From: Sphingobacterium rhinopitheci
Lineage (GTDB): Bacteria > Bacteroidota > Bacteroidia > Sphingobacteriales > Sphingobacteriaceae
Reading direction: 5' to 3'
Length of the DNA: 64,000 nucleotides
NCBI RefSeq assembly: GCF_022627575.1
Contig: NZ_JADEYQ010000002.1
Coordinates: 124,001-188,000, forward strand
The position numbers and the translations under genes were made by a program. Of the stretch, positions 36,376 to 44,748 are shown piece after piece (position 1 is the stretch's first letter; each line of letters begins with the position of its first letter). The notes beneath the pieces were generated by a model, which saw nothing but the letters and a program-made list of their open reading frames with translations, had not been told where the DNA came from and did not search any database.

Positions 36376-37605
36376 ATGATACCAGACTTCCTTTCCGCTA
36401 TTCATTCGACATCAGTAAGTGGTGTGGCGTATAAAAATATACGCTTAAAGAAAAAAATATTAGCGTATTTTGCGACCAATGGTAATAGCACAATTGCAGA
36501 ATTGAGTAAGGAGTTCAATATTAGTATTCCAAAAATTAATGAATCTATCACCGAATTGATAGAGGAAAAATTAGTCAAAGATTACGGAAAATCTACAGCG
36601 GGTATAGGCCGCAAACCAAATGCATATGGCCTGGAAGCGAATTCAGCCTTTTTCATAGGCGTACAGGTAGGCAATGACAACCTAAGTATCACGATGATAA
36701 ATATGAAAAAAGAAATTGTCGCTACAAAAGATGAGATCCCCTACCTGCTTGAGAACAATGAAAAATCATTACAAATCATTTGTATACAGATAAAAGAGTT
36801 TATTGCAAAGCAAAATATCAAAAAAGAAAAAATATTAGGTATTGGCATCAACTTATCTGGAAGAATAAATTATAGAACAGGTTATTCATACAGTTATTTT
36901 AATTTCTATGAAGATCCGCTATCCAAATATTTTGAACAAGAGCTTGGGATAAACACGGTTTTAGAAAACGACACAAAAGCATTGTCCTATGCAGAATTTA
37001 ATAGCGGTATTATTAAAAATGAAAAAGATGTTTTATTCATAAATATAGATACTGGTATTGGTTTAGGTATACTCATAAACAACAATATTTACTATGGTAA
37101 ATCAGGCTTCTCGGGTGAATTTGGGCATATTCCAATATTTGAAAATGAAATATTATGTAGATGTGGTAAAATAGGATGTTTAGAAACGGAAGCATCAGGC
37201 CATGCTTTACGAAGAATTGTAATAGATAGGCTAAAAAATGGTGGTACAAGTATACTTAATAGAAAATTTGAAAACTATGATAACATCAAGTTGAATGATA
37301 TAATCGTAGCCGCGCAAAAAGATGACAACTTATCTATCGAATCGATAAACTATATCGGAGACAAATTGGGTCGTGGAATAGCGGCATTGATCAATATTTT
37401 CAATCCTGAATTGATTGTGGTAGGCGGTATTATTGCTAAAGCAGATGACTACCTATCACTCCCCCTATTAAACTCTATCAACAAATATTCCCTATCAATA
37501 GTTAATAAAGATACCAGAATCATATTTTCTAAAAATGGCTCATCTGCTGCATCCTATGGTGCCTGTCAATTGTTGCGTGATCGTTTTTTTGAAATAACTA
37601 GTTAA
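36376..37605 (+). CDS. ROK-family transcriptional regulator
   Basis: This 409-residue protein has an N-terminal winged helix (about 25-75: ILAYFATNGNSTIAELSKEF, then SIPKINESITELIEEKLV) and a C-terminal ROK sugar-kinase fold. The zinc motif is CRCGKIGCLE (about residue 260), with the preceding GxxGEFGH (GFSGEFGHIP) whose His is the fourth ligand. The phosphate loop is present as NIDTGIGLGI. NagC/Mlc-type proteins bind amino-sugar phosphates or PTS partners and repress uptake genes. It is divergent from the MFS gene, so control of the locus is likely; it could retain kinase activity. Confidence 0.85.
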   Translation: MIPDFLSAIHSTSVSGVAYKNIRLKKKILAYFATNGNSTIAELSKEFNISIPKINESITELIEEKLVKDYGKSTAGIGRKPNAYGLEANSAFFIGVQVGNDNLSITMINMKKEIVATKDEIPYLLENNEKSLQIICIQIKEFIAKQNIKKEKILGIGINLSGRINYRTGYSYSYFNFYEDPLSKYFEQELGINTVLENDTKALSYAEFNSGIIKNEKDVLFINIDTGIGLGILINNNIYYGKSGFSGEFGHIPIFENEILCRCGKIGCLETEASGHALRRIVIDRLKNGGTSILNRKFENYDNIKLNDIIVAAQKDDNLSIESINYIGDKLGRGIAALINIFNPELIVVGGIIAKADDYLSLPLLNSINKYSLSIVNKDTRIIFSKNGSSAASYGACQLLRDRFFEITS

Positions 37606-37611
37606 CAACAT

Positions 37612-38901
37612 TTATCTCAATATTACGCCTTGCAAATTGACACGCTTCGCAAATGGCTCGGCATAAGCATCCATCAAAACAGCAAATTCGTATCGTGATA
37701 GCGTACGACTTGGACTAAATGTACCCGATAATTTGAAACGTTTGGTCCACGCTTTTTCGATCTCTTCATCCAATTCATCCCCACGAAAAGCAACTACTTT
37801 GATCAATTCTATTAAGTCTTTGGTTTTAAAAAATTGAGTTTCATTATCTAGAAACCACAATTGAGCACGCGAATATAATTGCTGTATCACAGGTCTTACT
37901 GATGCAATAGAAACGGAATCAGTACCGTTAAACTGTAACGGGAAGACCGTATGATCCCAAGGTAAAATATTAACCAAAAATATCCTTTGCAGGGCGTTAA
38001 AGTTAGGATCTTCAACACTTATATCAGCAAATGGTATTAATCGACTATCAAAAGACATCAACTCCGTTTGCACTTTGCGTACATCAACTTTGTCAGCAGT
38101 AGTTTTGAAAAATGAAGTGTATGCTGCACAGGCGCCTACTGCCTGACCAACAGCCAATTGAAAGGGCAAAGAATTGATCCTCTTATCATCCATCATATCG
38201 GCTGTAAAAAAGATATTATCAACACCCTTCGCAAGAATAGCGCGCAAAGAAATACCACATATTTGCTGATTTGAAATTCCTGTCGCCACGATTGTTCGTA
38301 AAATATTATCTCGCATTAATACAATGGGACCATTGTACACGGTATCTACTTCATGTTGTACTGGCGAAGGCTGCTCCTTTAAAAATAATTTCAAATCCAT
38401 AGTATAAGTAGCATCTACGACGGCCAATACTTTGGTTTTGGATTTATCATTCCATACGACATCAATATTCTTCCTATTATTTGTCAGTTTCGTTACTTTA
38501 AAATTCTTTCTAACAGTAAGATTCTCTTGATTAGCAATCATATTAAGAATAGCATCCTTAAGCATTTGAGGACGGAGTCCCTGCTGTATAAGGGTAAACA
38601 GAGAATCTTTTTTTTCCTTATTCGAACCTACTTCTTGCAATAAATTCATCCAAATCCCGCCAATAAGCTTATTCTCATTTGCGATATTACTAGTATTACC
38701 CAATAACTCACTACAGCAATCGCCAGATGGCATCACCCAGAGCGTAGGAACACCAGAGCGTGCACTTTGCAACGCTGCTGCAAAGGCTTGAATATTATCA
38801 CCATAAACCAGCAATTGAGGTTTTACCTCTTTTGCAGATAGATTAAAAATGATGCTAAAATATAAAACTACTATCGAAATGGTCCTATTAATCAATTTCA
38901 T
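37612..38901 (-). CDS. FAD-oxidoreductase-like secreted protein with degenerate nucleotide site
   Basis: This 429-residue protein has a signal peptide to about LSA (residue 23). It parallels the FAD protein at 32888-34741: LLVYGDNIQAFAAALQSARS here against VIIIGGGASGTMAAIQSARL there. GQAVGACAAYTSFF here matches GQAAGVLAALSV, and the C-terminus GTFSPSRTLSRYEFAVLMDA is SLH-like. The glycine-rich loop is lost (YGDNIQAF in place of GGGASGTM), and it is about 190 residues shorter. It may no longer bind FAD. It ends 7 bp from the convergent ROK gene. Confidence 0.72.
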   Translation of the reverse strand: MKLINRTISIVVLYFSIIFNLSAKEVKPQLLVYGDNIQAFAAALQSARSGVPTLWVMPSGDCCSELLGNTSNIANENKLIGGIWMNLLQEVGSNKEKKDSLFTLIQQGLRPQMLKDAILNMIANQENLTVRKNFKVTKLTNNRKNIDVVWNDKSKTKVLAVVDATYTMDLKLFLKEQPSPVQHEVDTVYNGPIVLMRDNILRTIVATGISNQQICGISLRAILAKGVDNIFFTADMMDDKRINSLPFQLAVGQAVGACAAYTSFFKTTADKVDVRKVQTELMSFDSRLIPFADISVEDPNFNALQRIFLVNILPWDHTVFPLQFNGTDSVSIASVRPVIQQLYSRAQLWFLDNETQFFKTKDLIELIKVVAFRGDELDEEIEKAWTKRFKLSGTFSPSRTLSRYEFAVLMDAYAEPFAKRVNLQGVILR

Positions 38902-38966
38902 ATCCGAATATACATAAAATAGACACTTATAATTACAGTATATCCCACATAAAATGATGCTACATA

Positions 38967-38997
38967 TTTACTTATATCGCAATATTGAGTAACTTTG
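38967..38997 (+). promoter_or_regulatory. glnS promoter
   Basis: TTTA (38967-38970), 19 bp, then TAACTTTG (38990-38997), an exact TAnnTTTG -7 element. The ATG is at 39002, only four bases after it, so transcription should begin at or very near the start codon. Confidence 0.6.
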
Positions 38998-39001
38998 CTC
39001 T

Positions 39002-40672
39002 ATGATAGAGGAAGAAAAATCATTAAATTTTATTGAAGAGATCGTCGAAGAGGATCTTCGCGAAGGAACACATGACGGACGTGTATTGACACGCTTCCCT
39101 CCTGAGCCTAATGGCTATCTTCATATTGGCCATGCTAAATCCATATGTTTAAACTTTGGATTGGCACAGAAATATAATGGAAAAACAAATCTACGCTTTG
39201 ACGATACAAACCCTGTAACAGAAGACACAGAGTACGTTGAAAGCATAAAAAAAGATATACAGTGGTTGGGGTTTCAGTGGGCTGATGAATTATATACTTC
39301 AGACTATTTTGAAACATTATATGATTATGCTGTCACCTTAATAAAGAATGACTTAGCATATGTAGACGATAGTACTGCAGAAGAAATTGCTGCTGCAAAA
39401 GGGACGCCTACAGAACCAGGCGTACCAACGCCTAATCGTAGCCGCTCAATAGAAGAGAACTTAACACTCTTCCAAGAGATGCGTGAGGGTAAATATAAAG
39501 ATGGAGAAAAGGTATTGCGTGCAAAAATTGATTTAGCTAATCCAAATATGCACATGCGTGATCCATTATTGTACCGTATCAAACATGCACATCACCACCG
39601 CACAGGCGACAAATGGTGTATCTACCCGATGTATGATTTTGCACATGGGCAATCAGACTCTATCGAAAAAATAACACATTCTATATGTACGTTGGAGTTT
39701 ATTCCTCACCGTGCATTATATGATTATTTGATTAAAAGCTTAAATATTTTTCCGTCAAAACAATATGAATTTGCTCGCCTCAACATGACATATACAGTCA
39801 TGAGTAAGCGTAAGCTATTGCAATTGGTAAATGAAGGACATGTAGAAAGCTGGGATGATCCACGTATGCCTACTATTTCGGGCTTCCGTCGTAGAGGTTA
39901 TACACCTGCAAGTATTCGTAATTTTTGTGATCGTATTGGTGTTCAAAAGCGCGAAAATATGATTGATATGAGTCTTTTAGAATTCTGTATTCGTGAAGAC
40001 CTCAACAAAAAAGCATGGCGCAGAATGGCAGTGCTAGATCCGATAAAATTAGTGATCACCAACTACCCAGACGGACAAGTTGAAGAGCTGATTGGCGAAA
40101 ATAATCCTGAGGTAGAAGGTGGTGAAGGCGCTCGTATTATTCCTTTCACCAAAGAGTTGTGGATAGAAAGAGATGATTTTATGGAAGATGCTCCAAAGAA
40201 ATTCTTCCGCTTAGGCCCTGGTTTATCTGTTCGTTTGAAACATGGCTATATTGTAGAATGTCACGATTTCAAAAAAGATGAAAATGGAAATGTTAAAGAA
40301 GTACATTGTAACTACATTCCAAATTCAAAATCTGGTGAAGACACTTCAGGTTTAAAAGTTAAAGGAACAATCCACTGGGTATCTGTTGCTCATGCAAAAG
40401 AAGCTGAGGTAAGATTATATGATCGTTTATTCCAAGTAGAAAACCCTGTCGCGGAAGAAGATTTCAAAGCCACTATCAATCCTAATAGCTTAACAGTTAT
40501 TAAGAAAGCATACATTGAGCCTGATTTAGCAACAGCAGAGGCAGGAAAAGGATACCAATTTATCCGTATTGGATATTACACGTTAGATACTAAATCTACT
40601 GCAGATAATCTAGTATTCAACAGAACGGTAACCTTAAAAGACTCTTGGGCCAAAGAAGTAAAAAAAGGATAA
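39002..40672 (+). CDS. glnS: Glutamine--tRNA ligase (GlnRS)
   Basis: This complete 556-residue class I aminoacyl-tRNA synthetase charges tRNA-Gln. Visible signatures are [15 protein letters not shown] (HIGH motif, residues 33-47), [24 protein letters not shown] and VMSKRKL (KMSKS variant, about 271-277). The C-terminal half is the anticodon-binding beta-barrel pair ([20 protein letters not shown]). Presence of GlnRS means Gln-tRNA is made directly. It is monocistronic, with its own promoter and terminator. Confidence 0.98.
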   Translation: MIEEEKSLNFIEEIVEEDLREGTHDGRVLTRFPPEPNGYLHIGHAKSICLNFGLAQKYNGKTNLRFDDTNPVTEDTEYVESIKKDIQWLGFQWADELYTSDYFETLYDYAVTLIKNDLAYVDDSTAEEIAAAKGTPTEPGVPTPNRSRSIEENLTLFQEMREGKYKDGEKVLRAKIDLANPNMHMRDPLLYRIKHAHHHRTGDKWCIYPMYDFAHGQSDSIEKITHSICTLEFIPHRALYDYLIKSLNIFPSKQYEFARLNMTYTVMSKRKLLQLVNEGHVESWDDPRMPTISGFRRRGYTPASIRNFCDRIGVQKRENMIDMSLLEFCIREDLNKKAWRRMAVLDPIKLVITNYPDGQVEELIGENNPEVEGGEGARIIPFTKELWIERDDFMEDAPKKFFRLGPGLSVRLKHGYIVECHDFKKDENGNVKEVHCNYIPNSKSGEDTSGLKVKGTIHWVSVAHAKEAEVRLYDRLFQVENPVAEEDFKATINPNSLTVIKKAYIEPDLATAEAGKGYQFIRIGYYTLDTKSTADNLVFNRTVTLKDSWAKEVKKG

Positions 40673-40697
40673 CCTCCTTTTAACTCAACTTATAGTA

Positions 40698-40742
40698 AAG
40701 CTACTTTATAAAATCTTAGGATTTATAAAGTAGCTTTTTTTC
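40698..40742 (+). terminator. glnS terminator
   Basis: AAAGCTACTTTATAAAATC pairs with GATTTATAAAGTAGCTTT with one bulged A, followed by TTTTTTT. A textbook intrinsic terminator 26 bp past the stop. Confidence 0.9.
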
Positions 40743-41109
40743 TACAGCAAAAATTTTTCCCACCGACTTCACAATTAACCAAAGCGACAATTACCTACAT
40801 TTAAAGAAATTACCACAATCTTTAAGTAAGCCTTATATTAATTGTTGATAGAAATCATTATGCTAATCAAGTATTCACCTCAGCATACAAAATAGCCCTA
40901 TTTCTATAAATACTTAATAAAGAATACATTATAGATTAAGTAATTAATAGTCCAATTCTATAAAGATACATGATGAAGTATTAAGCATTTTTATACCAAA
41001 AAAATGGAGAAATTATTTCAAAAACAACGGACTATAAAAAGATTAACTATTAACAAATATATGGCTAAAGCCATGTATTTATAATCGCTACAACTAACAC
41101 TTACTGCGC
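40743..41109. other. AT-rich intergenic stretch before metalloprotease gene
   Basis: There is no gene here. The stretch is very AT-rich, with stop codons in all frames. The only clear structure is a dyad, ATGGCT-AA-AGCCAT, at 41061-41074, about 36 bp before the protease start, which could be an operator. No strong promoter match is seen. Confidence 0.4.
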
Positions 41110-42249
41110 ATGAAAAAATTTATCTTACTATTATTTATTAGCTTCTTTTTTTATTCATGCTCAAAAAATGAAGATAACAACCCGAGCCCCACCCCCTCAG
41201 AGAGCACGAGCAACCCATGGCGTAATAACCCATATAAAGTAAATGTAATCTACTTTGTTCCTAGAGACGTAAGCCCTATCCCACGATATGAAGAAAGAAT
41301 AAGTAAAATACTACTCGAGGCACAGCAATACTTTGCAAATAATCTACAAAGAGAAGGATTAGGTAGACGATCGTTTGGGCTGGATCTTATTGATGACAAT
41401 ACCGTGAATATCATTAGAATAAATGGCCTCTTGGGTAAGAATGCATATCCCGAAGAGGATGGAGACATCATTATCGAACGTGAAATCGATAACTTCTTCA
41501 GCCGAAATAACACCATAGCTAGAAAGAGCAGTCAAGACTTGGTGTTTATTCCTAAGTACAATGATGACGACTTAGATCCACAAGGAGGCCCATATTTTGA
41601 AGTGAATGGAACGGCTTATGTAATGGATTTTTTGTACCTAGATACAGAATACATGGGACTACTCGACGGACTAACGGAGTATAATATTGGTAGCGTATAC
41701 CATGAAATTGGCCATATGCTAGGAGCAAGCCACAATACAATGAGACCTTCTCTAACCCCAACACTAGGCACCGCACTGATGGGATTTGGTAATAGTACAT
41801 ATGGCTTAAGCACCACTTCTTTAACCGGCCCCGCTGTGATACAGATCAGCCATGCGCAAACAGTAAGTACGATGACACGAGCGAATTGGTACGAAGAACC
41901 GCTATTTCAATTAAATACCCTAAATGTAGCTGTGGAGAATAATAGTATAACCATACGAGGAAATTATACGTCAAATATTACAGTACCAGACGTTGTAGTA
42001 TGGCATGACCCCGAGCCTTTTGGTTCTACAGAGAGTCAAAACTTTGATTATGACGCTATTAGCTGGAATACGAAAACTACAGCAGGTAATAATTTTGAAT
42101 TTGTATGTGATTTAAATGAATTCGAGAAGAAATCTGGTCAATATGAGCTTAGATTAGGCTTTTTACATGAAAATGGGTATGTAACCGATAGATCATATGT
42201 TTATAACTTTGTGAATAATCAACCTGTAGTAAACCATATTCGACCCTAA
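41110..42249 (+). CDS. Metzincin-type zinc metalloprotease lipoprotein
   Basis: This 379-residue lipoprotein has signal MKKFILLLFISFFFYSC with Cys17, then a Pro/Ser linker (NNPSPTPSESTSNP). The catalytic centre is HEIGHMLGASH (198-208), a complete HExxHxxGxxH-type zinc site with Glu199 as base; MGFGN about 30 residues later could be the Met-turn. A C-terminal beta domain (about 280-370; WHDPEPFGSTESQNFDYDAI) ends the protein. It should cleave proteins at the cell surface. It is the last gene before the long tandem array and has no recognisable terminator. Confidence 0.82.
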   Translation: MKKFILLLFISFFFYSCSKNEDNNPSPTPSESTSNPWRNNPYKVNVIYFVPRDVSPIPRYEERISKILLEAQQYFANNLQREGLGRRSFGLDLIDDNTVNIIRINGLLGKNAYPEEDGDIIIEREIDNFFSRNNTIARKSSQDLVFIPKYNDDDLDPQGGPYFEVNGTAYVMDFLYLDTEYMGLLDGLTEYNIGSVYHEIGHMLGASHNTMRPSLTPTLGTALMGFGNSTYGLSTTSLTGPAVIQISHAQTVSTMTRANWYEEPLFQLNTLNVAVENNSITIRGNYTSNITVPDVVVWHDPEPFGSTESQNFDYDAISWNTKTTAGNNFEFVCDLNEFEKKSGQYELRLGFLHENGYVTDRSYVYNFVNNQPVVNHIRP

Positions 42250-42295
42250 TAGGATTATTACATATAATATAACTTTAATTGAATAATATTTTATA

Positions 42296-44196
42296 AAAGG
42301 AGCATTGAACATAATGCACAGATCATGTTAATAATGATAGAAAGATTGGCTTGCCAACATAGGATAATAAATAATCATAGTAATTCTAGCATTTCAACAG
42401 CTATAAATATGATCGGTATTGAACATTATGTACACATCATGTTAATAAACATAGAAAGATTGGCTTGCCAACATAGGATTCGATAATAATAATCATAACA
42501 ATCCACTTTTCAACAGCTAGAAATACGATCGGTATTGAACATTATGTACACATCATGTTAATAAGCATAGAAAGATTGGCTTGCCAACATGGGATTCGAC
42601 AATAATAATCATAGAAATCCGCTTTTCAACAGCTATAAATATGATCGGTATTGAACATTATGTACATATCATGTTAATAATGATAGAAAGATTGGCTTGC
42701 CAACATGGGATTCGACAATAATAATCATAACAATCCACTTTTCAACAGCTAGAAATACGATCGGTATTGAACATTATGTACGCATCATGTTAATAAGCAT
42801 AAAAATATTTGCTGGGCCAACATAGGATAAAATAATAATAATCATACAATCTCCATTTCAACAGCTATAAATACGATCGGTATTGAACATTATGTACAGA
42901 TCATGTTAATAAGCATAGACAGATTGGCTGGGCCTACATAGATTCGAAAATAATAATCATAGCAATCCACTTTTCAACAGCTATAAATACGATCGGTATT
43001 GAACATTATGTACACATCATGTTAATAAACATAGAAAGATTGGCTTACCAACATAGGATAATAAATAATCATAGTAATTCTAGCATTTCAACAGCTAGAA
43101 ATACGATCGGTATTGAACATTATGTACACATCATGCTTAATAAGCATAGACAGATTGGCTGGGCCAACATAGATTCGAAAATAATAATCATAACAATCTC
43201 CATTTCAACAGCTATAAATACGATCGGTATTGAACATTATGTACACATCATGTTAATAAGCATAGACAGATTGGCTGGGCCAACATAGATTCGAAAATAA
43301 TAATCATAGCAATCCACTTTTCAACAGCTATAAATACGATCGGTACTGAACATTATGTACACATCATGTTAATAAACATAGAAAGATTGGCTTACCAACA
43401 TAGGATAATAAATAATCATAGTAATTCTAGCATTTCAACAGCTATAAATATGATCGGTATTGAACATTATGTACAGATCATGTTAATAAGCATAGAAAGA
43501 TTGGCTTGCCAACATGGGATTCGACAATAATAATCATAACAATCCACTTTTCAACAGCTAGAAATACGATCGGTATTGAACATTATGTACGCATCATGTT
43601 AATAAGCATAAAAATATTCGCTGGGCCAACATAGGATAAAATAATAATAATCATACAATCTCCATTTCAACAGCTATAAATACGATCGGTACTGAACATT
43701 ATGTACACATCATGTTAATAAACATAGAAAGATTGGCTTACCAACATAGGATAATAAATAATCATAGTAATTCTAGCATTTCAACAGCTAGAAATACGAT
43801 CTGTATTGAACATTATATACATATCATGTTAATAAATATAGAAATATTGGCTTGCCAACATAGGATAATAAATAATAATCATAGTAATTCTCCATTTCAA
43901 CAGCTATAAATATGATCGGTATTGAACATTATGCACTCATCATGTTAATAAGCATAAAAATATTGGCTGGCCAACATGGGATTCGAAATAATAATCATTG
44001 CAATCCACTTTTCAACAGCTAGAAATACCATCGGTATTGAACATTATGTACACATCATGTTAATAAGCATAAAAATATTCGCTGAGCCAACATGAGATAA
44101 AATAATAATCCTAGCAATCCACTTTTCAACAGCTATAAATACGATCGGTATTGAACATTATGTACATATCATGTTAATAAGCATAAAAATATTGGA
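42296..44196. repeat. Tandem array of 17 units of about 115 bp
   Basis: The core GAACATTATG (or close variants) starts at 42307, 42421, 42537, 42653, 42769, 42885, 43001, 43115, 43232, 43348, 43462, 43578, 43694, 43808, 43924, 44039 and 44153, giving periods of 114-117 bp. Each unit has the same order: CAACAGCTATAAATACGATC, then GGTATTGAACATTATGTACA, then CATGTTAATAAGCATAG, a TTGGC-GCCAA dyad, then AATAATAATCAT and a CCACTTTTCAACAGCT junction. Units fall into a few subtypes that recur in blocks, for example 42721-42860 and 43530-43680, which indicates past block duplication. There are no unique spacers and no gene. The array runs up to the DnaA-box region, so it is probably part of the origin. 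Confidence 0.95.
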
Positions 44197-44253
44197 CCGC
44201 TATCATAATATTAAAATCCAACAACACAAAGCTACTATCCTATATGACTACAT

Positions 44254-44727
44254 TTTACCAACAGCTCTCCACAGCACTATCCACAAAATGTGGATAACTT
44301 TCACTTATATGTTTAAATAGATATCCGCAATCATAGCATAAATAAATATATAGAAAATAAAACGAGTAAAAATTAAAGATTCCAAATCACTTTATTTTAC
44401 CAACAGCACTCCACACCGTTATCCACAATATGTGGATAACTTCAGATAACATGTTTAAATAGATGCTCAGAATCACAGATTAAAAAAATTGATTATAAAG
44501 AGTACGGAAATTAACATTTATAAATCGTATTATTTTACTAACTGCTCTCCACACCGTTATCCACAAAATGTGGATAACTTTAAATTATATGTTAAAACAG
44601 AAAACAATAAACATAGCATCAAAGAAAAAATAGATGATAACACGTGTACAAATAAAAGTGTATAGATAATTTAATTTTATCAACAGCTCTCCACATAGAT
44701 ATTTACAAATTGTTAATAACTTTCAGT
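44254..44727. other. Candidate chromosomal replication origin (oriC) with DnaA-box array
   Basis: Four blocks repeat every 138-142 bp. Each has a weak box (C-T/A-CTCCACA at 44265, 44407, 44545, 44687). Twelve bp on comes a forward DnaA box (44277 CTATCCACA; 44419 and 44557 exact TTATCCACA), and another 12 bp on an inverted exact box TGTGGATAA (44289, 44431, 44569). Block four is degenerate (44699, 44711). The blocks share a TTTTAcCAACAGC lead and a TATGTTTAAAtAG tail and lie in very AT-rich DNA suited to unwinding. TTATCCACA is the consensus DnaA box. Origins in this phylum are often far from dnaA. Strong but unproved. Confidence 0.7.
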
Positions 44728-44748
44728 ATACTGTTAAAATCCGTTTTA

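Noticed and set aside
43019..43288. Open frame of 89 codons inside the tandem array
   Set aside because: It is made of two repeated units, with the same start motif repeated at 43712. No signal, no family and no start context; it exists because the repeat lacks stops in one frame.
43712..43909. Open frame of 65 codons inside the tandem array
   Set aside because: Same repeated sequence as the frame at 43019 read again; a by-product of the repeat.
42296..44196. CRISPR array
   Set aside because: The whole 115-bp unit is repeated without unique spacers, and no cas genes are present.
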